A DNA stretch of 64,000 nucleotides, taken from the NCBI GenBank assembly GCA_964454975.1, contig CAYVVD010000013.1, positions 1 through 64,000 of the forward strand, in the 5' to 3' direction. The DNA comes from CAYVVD01 sp964454975. GTDB lineage: Bacteria > Bacteroidota > Ignavibacteria > Kapaibacteriales > UBA2268. A program made the position numbers and the translations under genes. Shown in pieces: positions 33,686 through 42,526 of this stretch (positions within the stretch are counted from its first letter, which is position 1; every line of letters begins with the position of its first letter). The notes below the pieces were generated by a model. It was not told the DNA's origin. It worked only from the letters and a program-made list of their open reading frames with translations, and made no database searches.

Positions 33686-36600
33686 ATGAAGTTAGTTACT
33701 GTTTTTCTATCAGCACTTTTTAGCATTTCTATCAGTCTTCAATCAGCAGATTTTTCCGTAATTGAGTCACAGAAGGGATTCACTGAAAACAAGGGACAAT
33801 GGCCGGAGGCTGTTAAATTTCTTTACAAAGGCAGTGGGATTAATTACCAGGTAATGGAAGAAGGTATCCTTGCCGATGTTTACAAAACCAGGATTAATAA
33901 GCAAGGGGATAAAATAAAAACGGGGGAAGCTGTCAGGATAGAGTTCAACAATTCTTCCTTTAAGAACATCATCCCGGTATCACGACAGAAGGGCTATTCA
34001 AATTATTTCTATGGGAACAATTCGGATAAGTGGGTAACGGATGTTAAAACATACAAAAAAATAGTTGTTCGGGAATTATACAAAGGAATATCCCTTGAAG
34101 TTTGTACCGACAATGGCAACCCGAGGTATGACTTTATACTGCAACCAGGTTCCGACCCGGATGATATTTCTTTTAAATTCCACGGGCCTGAAAGCATAAA
34201 TATCAAATCTGATTTCGTAGAATTTTCACAATCAAAATTGAAAATCACAATCAGGGGACTCAAAGCATTCCAGGATATTGATGGAATCAGGCACAGTGTT
34301 GAATGCGAATTTTTTGCCAGAGAGAATGGTGTTGGATTTAAAACCGGTGATTATGATAAGTCCAAACCGCTGGTAATAGACCCCGTGCTTGTTTCTACTT
34401 TTGTAGGCGATATCGGAGCTGATGAAATCACAGATTGCCACCTTGATGAAGAGCAGAATTTCATAGTTACAGGATGGACGGATTCCGAAGAATTAAGAAC
34501 TACGGAAGGAACTTACCAGACAACAAATGGTGGCCAGAAAGATGTTTTGGTCGCTAAATTCAAGATGCACGGATTAGAGACAGGGCTCGTATTTTCTACT
34601 TATATCGGTGGCCAGTTGGACGACGAAGGCTTAGGAGTTTCCGGTGATGACGATGGCAATATTTACATTACCGGCTCCTCACTTTCAGAAAATTATCCTA
34701 CAGAGTCAGCTTACAGGCCATTATTAATTGGGAAAAAAGACGTAATTGTAACAAAATTGGCGCCGGATGGTAAATCCCTCGTTTTTTCAACTTACATTGG
34801 TGGCTCTGAAGATGACATTGCATATGATATTGCCGTAGGCCACAGTAGATCAGTGTATATATGCGGGGGTACTAAATCACTTGATTACCCTATTCAATCG
34901 CCCGATATCTCGGAATTTGTCGGCCCTGAGGATATTTTTGTAACCGGATTGAGTTCGAGTGGGAAAAGCTTGAAGTTCTCAACATGGCACAATGGAAACT
35001 CACCGGAAATTGAAAGAGGAACTGCAATTGCAGTAAATGAGAACCTGGATGCTGTAGTAGTTGGTGTCATTACAAGAAATCCTAGAACATGGACAAGACC
35101 AAATTTCTCACCACGCGCATTTGATATATATCACAACGGCGGTTTCGACGGTATGATTATGAAGTATCATACTAACGGTGGAGAGCGTTACTTTTCCTCC
35201 TTTTACGGTGGCGACAAAGATGACTATATAACATGCGTAGGTATAACAAATTCCGGGGAGATTTTCTTTGCCGGTTATACAAACTCTGACAGACCTGCGT
35301 TCAACCCTGATACAAGGGATACGGAGTTCCCACTTTCACAGTCACCTCTTTATGACGAATTCCAGGGTGGAGACTGGGACGGTTTTTTTGCAAGGATTAA
35401 TTCAGATGCTACAACTCTGCAGACTTCAACTTATATTGGTGGCAGCGGCTCAGACAAAGTTCTTGCACTCGCCATAAATGAGAATAACAGGTCAGTAGCC
35501 CTTACAGGATTTACAAGTTCGTCTAACTTCCCAAAATTAAACTATAGCGGTCCCAATCTCAGAGGGGGCGGTGCATCAGATTTCTTTATTTCTGATATTT
35601 TCTATGATGGCAAAAGCATGGATTTTTCTGTCATTGTTGGTGGAAACAAAGTCGACTCAGCTAACACAATCGGTATTGACCAGTGGGGTTCTTATTATTT
35701 AGCAGGACTTACTAATTCTTCAGTATTACCAGGATACACTGGTGAATTCACTAATGAAAGCGCCGGCGAAACAGACGGGTTTGTTTTCAGATTCTCAAGA
35801 AAAGAGCTGGAACTTAACAGTCCTTCCCCCCTCCAGGAGTATTGCATTGGCTCTACAACATTAATTGGCTGGTCTAAGCAAAATTTTAACTCAAATGATG
35901 AGTTTGCAACTTATATCTCAGCCGATAATGGGGAAACATGGGAATTAATTGCGGATGGTATAGTTGGAAGTTCTTATGATTGGAAAATAGATGAAGAACT
36001 CGAGCAGGGAGAATACATGGTGAAAGTGTTACATCCTTCAGGGCAATACTCACAAACTGAAACGGCTTTCAAACTTACAAGCCCTGCTAAAATTACAAGT
36101 GCCGACTACCAGGCCGAATCTCCTGATTTTTGCTTAGGTACCAGTATCAGGTTTGATGTAGAAGCTATAGGTGATGATATAGAATACACCTGGCTGAAGA
36201 ATGATGTGAAAATAAGCGGTCAAAATGAGAACTACCTTGAAATCGAATCTTTAAGCGTTGCTGATGAAGGTATTTATAGTGTTATGGTAAACAATCATTG
36301 CCTGCCAGGTGATAAATTAGTTGTCCTTGACCTTGCTACCACTCCAAATGTAGTGGTAACTAAGCATCCTGAAAACAAAGAAGCTATGGAATCAACTAAG
36401 GTCGTTTTTGAAGTTGTTGCAGAAGGTACCGAACTGAGTTACCAGTGGCAATTAAATGGGCAGGAACTTTTAGGTAAAACAAACAGGACTCTCGAATTCC
36501 CTTCAGTAGCAAAGTCAAATGAAGGGGAGTACAGTTGTATTGTTACAGGTGTTTGCGGCAAAGACACAAGCGATACAGCTACACTTACAGTAACCCCGGT

Positions 36601-36883
36601 AAGTGTGGAGTTAACTGATGAAAACAGCCGGATTAACTTATTCTACCTTGGAAGCAACGATGATGTGCACCGCTTTAGCCTGAATTCCCAAATGAGCGGC
36701 CATCTTGAATCTGTTATTTATGACATGACAGGCAAGCCTGTTCTGGCTTTATTTAAAGATGAGATCAATGAAGGAAGGTATGATTTTGTAATAAATAACG
36801 GTAGCCTTTCTAATGGAGCTTATTTGGTAAAGTCAATTATTAACGGTGAAATTTATATAAGCAAGTTACTTATACTCGATTGA
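33686..36883 (+). CDS. Secreted beta-propeller/Ig protein with T9SS-type C-terminus (copy 2)
   Basis: A 1065-residue paralogue of the preceding protein with the same order: signal peptide (1-20), an F-T-E-N-K-G-Q-W domain, SBBP propeller repeats, a domain with I-G-W-S-K, two Ig-like domains (Y-T-W-L-K-N-D; Y-Q-W-Q-L-N-G-Q) and a sorting-like tail ending Y-I-S-K-L-L-I-L-D. ATG 33686 follows caggggggaag. The two copies are diverged over much of their length but collinear, so this is an old tandem duplication. I infer cell-surface cargo of the T9SS, perhaps an adhesin or carbohydrate-binding protein. No catalytic motif is visible. The gene ends seven bases before a convergent stop. Confidence 0.82.
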   Translation: MKLVTVFLSALFSISISLQSADFSVIESQKGFTENKGQWPEAVKFLYKGSGINYQVMEEGILADVYKTRINKQGDKIKTGEAVRIEFNNSSFKNIIPVSRQKGYSNYFYGNNSDKWVTDVKTYKKIVVRELYKGISLEVCTDNGNPRYDFILQPGSDPDDISFKFHGPESINIKSDFVEFSQSKLKITIRGLKAFQDIDGIRHSVECEFFARENGVGFKTGDYDKSKPLVIDPVLVSTFVGDIGADEITDCHLDEEQNFIVTGWTDSEELRTTEGTYQTTNGGQKDVLVAKFKMHGLETGLVFSTYIGGQLDDEGLGVSGDDDGNIYITGSSLSENYPTESAYRPLLIGKKDVIVTKLAPDGKSLVFSTYIGGSEDDIAYDIAVGHSRSVYICGGTKSLDYPIQSPDISEFVGPEDIFVTGLSSSGKSLKFSTWHNGNSPEIERGTAIAVNENLDAVVVGVITRNPRTWTRPNFSPRAFDIYHNGGFDGMIMKYHTNGGERYFSSFYGGDKDDYITCVGITNSGEIFFAGYTNSDRPAFNPDTRDTEFPLSQSPLYDEFQGGDWDGFFARINSDATTLQTSTYIGGSGSDKVLALAINENNRSVALTGFTSSSNFPKLNYSGPNLRGGGASDFFISDIFYDGKSMDFSVIVGGNKVDSANTIGIDQWGSYYLAGLTNSSVLPGYTGEFTNESAGETDGFVFRFSRKELELNSPSPLQEYCIGSTTLIGWSKQNFNSNDEFATYISADNGETWELIADGIVGSSYDWKIDEELEQGEYMVKVLHPSGQYSQTETAFKLTSPAKITSADYQAESPDFCLGTSIRFDVEAIGDDIEYTWLKNDVKISGQNENYLEIESLSVADEGIYSVMVNNHCLPGDKLVVLDLATTPNVVVTKHPENKEAMESTKVVFEVVAEGTELSYQWQLNGQELLGKTNRTLEFPSVAKSNEGEYSCIVTGVCGKDTSDTATLTVTPVSVELTDENSRINLFYLGSNDDVHRFSLNSQMSGHLESVIYDMTGKPVLALFKDEINEGRYDFVINNGSLSNGAYLVKSIINGEIYISKLLILD

Positions 36884-36890
36884 GTTGAAA

Positions 36891-37556
36891 TTAAGAGCTT
36901 GATGTAGCGGCTGAGGATGCAGAAACAGCAGCAATAACTGCAACCGAAGCCGCTATTTCATTTGCAATTTGCTGAACATTACTCCCGATCTTATCACTTT
37001 CGGCGATTAATTTTATTTTTTTCTTTGCATCTCTTCGCTCGCCTTTCCTGAATACTTCATTTATCAAATTACATGAGGAAGCAATACTAAGAAGAACAAT
37101 CATCTCTTCATCCGGTAATTTGGGCATGCTAACCGCACCCTGCATCTCTTTGATTATGTTAATCCTGTGAACAGGGTTAATCACCGGGTATCTGTGATAT
37201 TTGATAATCCACAGGAATGAACGCTCCTCCTTACCGACAATCCCTTTTTTATAAAGTTTTTCAAGTATCAAATCCCTGATTTTAATCTTTGATCCGGCTT
37301 TTCTAATGATATTAAGTGACTTTTTCTTTTTGTCCTTCCGGACAATTTCCATAAATGCGGATTCGATTTTATTTTCAGGGGTATAATCTTTCGTAATTAT
37401 GTGTGAATTATCTAATTCCAACGCCCTTTTTTTTATCAAGTCATACATTAATGCGCCGGCAAGCCCATAAGGCAGTATGCCGGAAGCAGAAAGCAGGATA
37501 CTCCCCTTTTCACTATTCAATGAAAGAAGTGTAAGTTTTTCTGAAACTGTAAGCAT
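36891..37556 (-). CDS. GPP34 (GOLPH3/Vps74-like) family protein
   Basis: A 221-residue protein. Its pattern matches the GPP34 family: L-T-V-S-E-K-L-T-L-L-S-L-N-S-E-K-G, then Y-G-L-A-G-A-L-M-Y-D-L, D-L-I-L-E-K-L-Y-K-K-G-I, a Y-H-R-Y-P-V-x-x-P segment and a late K-K-K-I-K-L-I-A-E-S-D-K-I-G. Eukaryotic members bind phosphatidylinositol-4-phosphate; bacterial members have no settled role. The C-terminal ~30 residues are Ala/Ser-rich. It is the last gene of a minus-strand group, one base after the PepSY-TM stop. I am fairly confident of the family, but not of any function. Confidence 0.7.
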   Translation of the reverse strand: MLTVSEKLTLLSLNSEKGSILLSASGILPYGLAGALMYDLIKKRALELDNSHIITKDYTPENKIESAFMEIVRKDKKKKSLNIIRKAGSKIKIRDLILEKLYKKGIVGKEERSFLWIIKYHRYPVINPVHRINIIKEMQGAVSMPKLPDEEMIVLLSIASSCNLINEVFRKGERRDAKKKIKLIAESDKIGSNVQQIANEIAASVAVIAAVSASSAATSSS

Positions 37557-37557
37557 A

Positions 37558-38121
37558 TCAGTAGTAATATATGAAAAGGAAGATCAACGGTACAAGCATT
37601 CCGATAGAAATCATCCACCAGCCCCTGCCTTTTATTCCATTCTTTCCTTTTAGCACAAACATCCCTGTTATTGCAAGGAAAAACAACGCAACAGCATATA
37701 TGTCTGCCACCCAGGTCCAGTTTTTTTTTGGATGATTTAGATGAAGGAAATTGAACTCCCGGAAGACCGGTCTGGAAACAAGTTTCTCTTGCAGGACTTT
37801 CCCGGTTGACAGCTCAATTTTTATGGTGTTATTATCAACAAATATTTCTACTGTTTCCGGGCTGCTGAAATAATGGCTTTTGTATCGGGAATTTTCCCCA
37901 AGATCTTCAAGGATTGTCATAATCTTTTCATTAGTAAATTCATTTTTTGAAGGTATAGGTTCAATTTGGTAGTGAATCAGCTTTACAGAATAGTTAGGAT
38001 TCCAGTCATCAATATGGTTTACCGCTATTCCTGATACAGCATAAATAATAGTTAATCCAACACAAAGATAACCAATATCCCTATGCAGGATATTATTCAA
38101 TTTTCGCCACTTGGAAGGCAT
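37558..38121 (-). CDS. PepSY-associated transmembrane protein
   Basis: A 187-residue membrane protein. It has an N-terminal segment L-H-R-D-I-G-Y-L-C-V-G-L-T-I-I-Y-A-V-S-G-I-A-V, a periplasmic PepSY-like part (about 45-120), then F-N-F-L-H-L-N-H-P-K and two C-terminal membrane helices. This is the PepSY-TM-like plan, which in longer relatives is tied to iron or heme handling and electron transfer. The start is the ATG at 38121-38119, which overlaps the upstream stop as TGATG, a classic coupling signal. An upstream in-frame start would sit within the neighbour. The function is inferred only from the family. Confidence 0.75.
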   Translation of the reverse strand: MPSKWRKLNNILHRDIGYLCVGLTIIYAVSGIAVNHIDDWNPNYSVKLIHYQIEPIPSKNEFTNEKIMTILEDLGENSRYKSHYFSSPETVEIFVDNNTIKIELSTGKVLQEKLVSRPVFREFNFLHLNHPKKNWTWVADIYAVALFFLAITGMFVLKGKNGIKGRGWWMISIGMLVPLIFLFIYYY

Positions 38122-38567
38122 CAGATGCCCTCTATAACTGCTCCGAGCCCCATAATTCTGCAAATGCTGCCTGTCTTGCAGCTTTCGCCTTCTTTTTGCT
38201 CGTGATCAGCACAATCATCTTTCTTATTTTCTTTTGATTCGGTTTGAATTATTTCAACAATTCCTTCAACTTTGGCTTTATGTCCATTAGCTTCAACCGG
38301 GAATACAATCACTCCGTCTTCAACTTTTACAAGTATTTTTTGGTATTCCTTATCGCCAGCAAGCTCAATCCAGCATCCACGTTTCTTGCAGACACCAACA
38401 ATTGTGCCTTCAATCAGCACTTTCTTGCCATTGAAATCATCAGGTTTATCAAGAATTTTACTTATAGGAGTAGCTTCTTTCAGAGTTATGTCCTTGCCTA
38501 AGTTTGTAGTTGCAAATGCAGTACAAACAAGGATAAACATTAAAACCAGAATTACGTATGCTTTCAT
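38121..38567 (-). CDS. DUF4920 domain protein (exported OB-fold)
   Basis: A 148-residue exported protein: signal peptide about 1-19, then a small beta-barrel with G-K-K-V-L-I-E-G-T-I-V-G-V-C-K-K-R-G-C-W-I-E-L-A, the DUF4920 signature including its conserved Cys pair. A Cys/His/Glu-rich stretch (D-D-C-A-D-H-E-Q-K-E-G-E-S-C) near 117-131 could bind metal. It is coupled by TGATG to the PepSY-TM gene. DUF4920 proteins are common in Bacteroidota, and their role is unknown. A metal-related envelope function would fit both partners but is inference. Confidence 0.78.
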   Translation of the reverse strand: MKAYVILVLMFILVCTAFATTNLGKDITLKEATPISKILDKPDDFNGKKVLIEGTIVGVCKKRGCWIELAGDKEYQKILVKVEDGVIVFPVEANGHKAKVEGIVEIIQTESKENKKDDCADHEQKEGESCKTGSICRIMGLGAVIEGI

Positions 38568-38653
38568 AATTTCACCTTAAGTTAAACAATATATAAATTA
38601 AATAGGCGGAAAGGATTTTTAAATTAATATATGTTAATAGTTAAACGGCAATT

Positions 38654-38731
38654 ATTAAGTTATAAGTTAAAAGTAATGAGTGATAGGTTCAAAGCAACAC
38701 ATAACTCATAACCCAAAACTTATAACTTAAT
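38654..38731. repeat. 15-bp perfect inverted repeat
   Basis: attaagttataagtt (38654-38668) and aacttataacttaat (38717-38731) are exact reverse complements with a 48-base spacer, in the gap between the DUF5777 and DUF4920 genes. The motif is AT-rich and self-similar. Confidence 0.7.
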
Positions 38732-38735
38732 TGAA

Positions 38736-39569
38736 TTACAGATTCCGGGTTATGTTAAAACCGAAGTGCCAGTCACCGCTTTCGAATGAATGTTGTGCAC
38801 CGGACATGTAATGAACAAGGTTTGATGCTGTATTATTTCCTAAAAGAAATTTAAAGAAATGCCCCCCTGTTTCAAGCTCGAAACCAAGAGCAAATGAATC
38901 ATATTTATCGCGCCAGCCGTTGAGAGTTGGGTTATATTCGGCAACGAGTGTCCACATATCATCAATGTAATAAGCTGCGTATGTGCCGAGTGCAAATGTG
39001 TTTTCCTGGCATTTACAGTAAATATGGCTGTTTTGAAGGAAGCCCGGTGCTAAGCCAAATGCAAGTTTCTTGTCATACATTGTGTTAATAAGTATATGAG
39101 CAAAGTATTGGAACAATCTGCTGTCGTCACTTAGCTCGGAGATAGTCTTGCCATTGTATGCAACGCCGCCGTTGAAGGCAACTGTAACAGGCAAAACATC
39201 ATTTCTGATTTGAAGGAACTTCCACTTGTATTGCAAGTCGAGATTGCCGTCCTGGTTGCTTCTTCCAAATTTAACCAACATCCTGTCAGTTATTGCATAT
39301 CCAATGGCCAATCTCATTATTACTGAGCCGTCGAAACCAAAAAGCTCCCCGATGCCTTCCGAAATTGGTGTAACAAAGCGGTGGTTCATTTCAAAATAAA
39401 AGTCCCCCTGCTGAAGTGTTGCAGCAGTCGGCAAATTGAACGCTTCTGTTGAATGGAAAAGCATCAGGTCCAGCGGTTCCGCTTCTTCCCTCTGCCAGCG
39501 TTGTGCGCCGGCAGAAAAAGTATTAAACAGCATTAATACAAAAATTCCAATAATAAGTTTCGATTTCAT
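38736..39569 (-). CDS. DUF5777 family outer-membrane beta-barrel
   Basis: A 277-residue protein with a signal peptide (about 1-22) and a barrel of alternating aromatic/polar strands, starting L-M-L-F-H-S-T-E-A-F-N-L-P-T-A and ending F-G-F-N-I-T-R-N-L. It matches the DUF5777 barrels of Bacteroidota. An unusual C-K-C-Q segment sits mid-protein. It follows the YceI gene by 12 bases and the cytochrome-like lipoprotein is further upstream. This trio is often seen together in FCB genomes, suggesting a shared periplasmic role. The exact role is unknown. Confidence 0.78.
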   Translation of the reverse strand: MKSKLIIGIFVLMLFNTFSAGAQRWQREEAEPLDLMLFHSTEAFNLPTAATLQQGDFYFEMNHRFVTPISEGIGELFGFDGSVIMRLAIGYAITDRMLVKFGRSNQDGNLDLQYKWKFLQIRNDVLPVTVAFNGGVAYNGKTISELSDDSRLFQYFAHILINTMYDKKLAFGLAPGFLQNSHIYCKCQENTFALGTYAAYYIDDMWTLVAEYNPTLNGWRDKYDSFALGFELETGGHFFKFLLGNNTASNLVHYMSGAQHSFESGDWHFGFNITRNL

Positions 39570-39581
39570 TTTAACCTTTGT

Positions 39582-40151
39582 TTACTTAGAAACTTCCATT
39601 ACATAGTAATCCAGAACCAAATCCATATTCTCATCAATTTTCATAAACATTAATTGAGGAATTTCGATATTATAATCTGATAAAGCAACTGAAAATTGAG
39701 TGTTAATCCTGTAACTGCCTTCATGATTTGTGGTTATATATCCTTCAACAGTTTTTTCCTTGTCAACGCCATGAATGTGCATAGTGCCTTTAACAGTCAC
39801 TTTAGCTCGGTCTTTAGTCTCCATTTCAGATTTAATAATTTTCCCTTTGAAATGAGTATAGGGATGGTCTTCCGTGTGAAGGTAATTTTCGCGCATATGC
39901 CTGTTTCTGAGGCCTATACCGGTGTCGAGCGTTCTTAGGTCAACTTCAAAATAAAGTTCGCTGCCGTCAATATTGTCAAATGATTCAATGTTGATGTAAC
40001 CGTCAATATTGTCTGTTGTGCCTTCAAAAGCTTCAATCGGTGCGTCCGATATGAATTTAACAAGATTTTTCTTGTTTGTGTTTACGTTGCATTCTTTGGC
40101 ATCTGCATAGACAAAGACCACAACAAGTAATGGAATCAAATACTTTAGCAT
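39582..40151 (-). CDS. YceI-like periplasmic lipid-binding protein
   Basis: A 189-residue exported protein (signal peptide about 1-17). Its motifs are F-I-S-D-A-P-I-E-A-F-E-G, D-L-R-T-L-D-T-G-I-G-L-R-N-R-H-M and G-T-M-H-I-H-G-V, the arrangement of YceI lipocalin-like proteins that bind isoprenoids or other amphiphiles. A caggag sequence precedes the ATG. It is the middle gene of the cytochrome-like / YceI / DUF5777 operon, with gaps of 33 and 12 bases. The ligand is unknown. Confidence 0.85.
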   Translation of the reverse strand: MLKYLIPLLVVVFVYADAKECNVNTNKKNLVKFISDAPIEAFEGTTDNIDGYINIESFDNIDGSELYFEVDLRTLDTGIGLRNRHMRENYLHTEDHPYTHFKGKIIKSEMETKDRAKVTVKGTMHIHGVDKEKTVEGYITTNHEGSYRINTQFSVALSDYNIEIPQLMFMKIDENMDLVLDYYVMEVSK

Positions 40152-40184
40152 GGGCTACTCCTGTAAAATATGTAGTAATAGAAT

Positions 40185-40589
40185 TTAATTATTGGGTGCG
40201 CCTCTATCTACCCACGCCGCAATAGAATCCCTCAGTGATTTAGCCAAAAGCCCCGTTGGAGGCATATCTGTATTTATCTTCTGAATTAAATAACTTTCTG
40301 CGCTATTCCCCGGTTCAATCCTGTTTAACTCGCTGCCGGACGCCTTTACTCCAACTATATTATCATAAGCATTTCCTTCGGTTAATGCAAGGCCTCCCTG
40401 CATAAAGAAATCTCCGTGACAACCTGCCAAAGCACAGCTCTTATTAAACACTTCCTCCTGTATAAACGTAAATGTTGTCGGGCCATTTGCTGAAGGAGAA
40501 TCCTCCTCACATACGCTTACAATGTTTTCCTGGCAAGACCAAAAGAACAAAGCTCCAATTAACAACAACAGTATTTTTAACCGGTGCAT
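40185..40589 (-). CDS. Cytochrome-c-like lipoprotein
   Basis: A 134-residue predicted lipoprotein. The signal peptide ends in a lipobox with Cys19 (A-L-F-F-W-S-C). The domain has N-K-S-C-A-L-A-G-C-H-G, where Cys52 and Cys57 are four residues apart before His58, a CX4CH variant of the usual CXXCH heme site. A downstream Met109 in D-M-P-P-T-G could be the sixth heme ligand, as in mono-heme c cytochromes. The start is ATG 40589; an upstream TTG at 40604 is less likely. It leads the operon with YceI and DUF5777. Heme attachment is probable but unproven given the spacing. Confidence 0.68.
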   Translation of the reverse strand: MHRLKILLLLIGALFFWSCQENIVSVCEEDSPSANGPTTFTFIQEEVFNKSCALAGCHGDFFMQGGLALTEGNAYDNIVGVKASGSELNRIEPGNSAESYLIQKINTDMPPTGLLAKSLRDSIAAWVDRGAPNN

Positions 40590-40769
40590 AGCAATTATTT
40601 CCAATTTTTAATAATATTCCCCAATGAATCGCATCAATTAAGAAAAGAGCCGCAGATAAGATAATTCCGTTTACGTAAAAAAGGTAATAACATTTTAAAT
40701 AAATGTACATACATTCATTTGTGATATTAAAACATAAGATTAAAAAAAGTTACATATGGATTGAAATAA

Positions 40770-41180
40770 TTAGAGAGAATCCCTTGTAATATTACGTCTC
40801 GTCTGCTTCTTTTCCCCCTTGTTTTTCTTTCTTTCCAATCTTTTGTGCTCTGACATACGTGATGGTTTTGTCTTTTTTCGTGATTTAAATACATACCTTG
40901 CTTTTTCTATCATAGCTTCAAGGCGTTTGAAAGCTTCCTGCCGGTTTTTGAGCTGGGAGCGGTATCTCTGAGCCTTAATTATTAATATTCCATCACTATT
41001 GATGTATTTAGAATACAATTTATAGAGCCGCATTGAAACATATTCGTTAAAACCGGCTGCTTCAATATCCAGGCTAAGCACTGCAGCAGTAGCCACTTTA
41101 TTTACATTCTGTCCGCCCGGTCCACCCGAGCGGACAAAATCAAATGAAACTGCCTGTGTTATTTGCTTTGAAAGGCTCAC
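40770..41180 (-). CDS. arfB: Alternative ribosome-rescue factor ArfB
   Basis: A 136-residue protein with the release-factor catalytic motif G-G-Q (22-24 in R-S-G-G-P-G-G-Q-N-V-N-K-V) and a long basic C-terminal tail (E-R-K-K-N-K-G-E-K-K-Q-T-R-R). The tail inserts into the empty mRNA channel of stalled ribosomes in ArfB/YaeJ. It lacks the codon-recognition domains of RF1/RF2. The start is GTG, overlapping the upstream stop by one base (TAGTG), so translation is coupled to the peptidase gene. The pairing with a C1 peptidase is probably incidental. Confidence 0.92.
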   Translation of the reverse strand: MSLSKQITQAVSFDFVRSGGPGGQNVNKVATAAVLSLDIEAAGFNEYVSMRLYKLYSKYINSDGILIIKAQRYRSQLKNRQEAFKRLEAMIEKARYVFKSRKKTKPSRMSEHKRLERKKNKGEKKQTRRNITRDSL

Positions 41181-42409
41181 TACTTTGAACTGAATTTTTG
41201 CAGGATATCCGGGACAGCTTCTTTTGGAAATGTAAGATTCATTATCTTAAGTTTAATATAATCCTCATGGTAGAAGTAGTACCCGACATTAGGTCCGTTA
41301 CGCGATCCGCTTCCGGAATCTTTTACCAAAAACCAGTTATCCCCTTCAATTTCTCTCCAGCCAACAAGATGTATTGCATGGTCATCAGTTGTTGATTTGT
41401 TGCTGAAGCGAAACTGCCTTGCAAAATCATCTATATATTCTGACGGGATGTCATAGCTTGGTATCATTGCAACTTCGTCATAAGAGCTGTATCCTGATTC
41501 GCTCACATCTCCACCGATAAGTATCGTATGGCCTTGCCGGATTAAAGATTTTGCAGCGTTAATAAACACATCTACCGGGATATTATAATATTCCTCGCTG
41601 TTCCACCAGTTATCAGGGACATCGTATTCTGCTTTTTCCCAGAAAGGCTTTTCCATTAGAGACATCAGATCAACATAATCGCTGGTTTTTAGCTTAATTA
41701 CTTCCTTGTAAAATGACATTGGTGTATATTGTTTGCCCTCAAAAGTAAAGGAAGCAGGAGGCTCCCCAAGATAATGATTTAGAATGCTCCGGATATTGCC
41801 AAGTATCACATCTTCATTCCAGAAGTTTGTGGATTTGCAATTCTGAAGGTAATCATTCATTTCTTTGTACATAACAGAATGGTCATGATAATCCTGACCT
41901 TCGAGCATCCCGGAATATGCAGATGCAGGAGCACAGCCATATTTCTCCCATTTCATCAATACGGTATTTCCAAGCGAACCCTCTGCAAAGTGAGAATCAC
42001 CTCTTTCGCGGACAAATCTCCTTGCTTTTTCGATATATTCATAATAAACAGTAAACATTTCCGAAATTTTAATTTCAAGGCCGGTTTTTCTTTTCAATTC
42101 AGATTCGAGAAAAGATGTAGTTGCAAAGCACCAGCATGTACCTGTCCAGCCCTGAGAAATTGGCGGATTGTGCCACATAGTTTTGAATTCATCTTTACTT
42201 TTAGGCAACTTGTACCCATCAAAATTCATCCTGAATACAAGTTTTTCATCATCTTCTACAGACCTGTAACTTTCGCTCTTTTCTTTTATATCGTCCCAGC
42301 ATTCATTTTTTTTCGGCTGGAAGCTTGCCTTGTCCCGCTTCTGTGCATGAGCAAAATAAGCTGCAAAAATCAATAATAAAATCAGAATGTACTTCACTTT
42401 AATCTCCAT
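41180..42409 (-). CDS. C1-family cysteine peptidase, bleomycin hydrolase/PepC-like
   Basis: A 409-residue exported peptidase with a signal peptide (about 1-22), unlike cytosolic PepC. The oxyanion Gln86 and nucleophile Cys92 lie in S-Q-G-W-T-G-T-C-W-C-F, with papain-like spacing of six. The catalytic His345 lies in D-D-H-A-I-H-L-V-G-W, and the third position reads V-K-D-S-G-S-G-S, giving Asp365 where papain has Asn in N-S-W-G. This substitution may be tolerated, since some bacterial C1 peptidases show similar changes. I infer periplasmic or surface peptide degradation. Confidence 0.83.
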   Translation of the reverse strand: MEIKVKYILILLLIFAAYFAHAQKRDKASFQPKKNECWDDIKEKSESYRSVEDDEKLVFRMNFDGYKLPKSKDEFKTMWHNPPISQGWTGTCWCFATTSFLESELKRKTGLEIKISEMFTVYYEYIEKARRFVRERGDSHFAEGSLGNTVLMKWEKYGCAPASAYSGMLEGQDYHDHSVMYKEMNDYLQNCKSTNFWNEDVILGNIRSILNHYLGEPPASFTFEGKQYTPMSFYKEVIKLKTSDYVDLMSLMEKPFWEKAEYDVPDNWWNSEEYYNIPVDVFINAAKSLIRQGHTILIGGDVSESGYSSYDEVAMIPSYDIPSEYIDDFARQFRFSNKSTTDDHAIHLVGWREIEGDNWFLVKDSGSGSRNGPNVGYYFYHEDYIKLKIMNLTFPKEAVPDILQKFSSK

Positions 42410-42448
42410 ATTAAACCATTGAATTATTTAATTTAGCATTATCCTGCA

Positions 42449-42480
42449 ATTTTCTAAAACATTGGAATATTTTATATTTG
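42449..42480 (+). promoter_or_regulatory. Possible promoter of the OmpA-family gene
   Basis: TATATTTG at 42473-42480 matches the Bacteroidota -7 box exactly. TTTT at 42450-42453, 19 bases upstream, is a three-of-four match to TTTG. It is 46 bases from the ATG. Confidence 0.45.
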
Positions 42481-42526
42481 GTTTTTTGCACTGGACTAAC
42501 CGGGGTAAATCATTCTCGGAGAAAGC

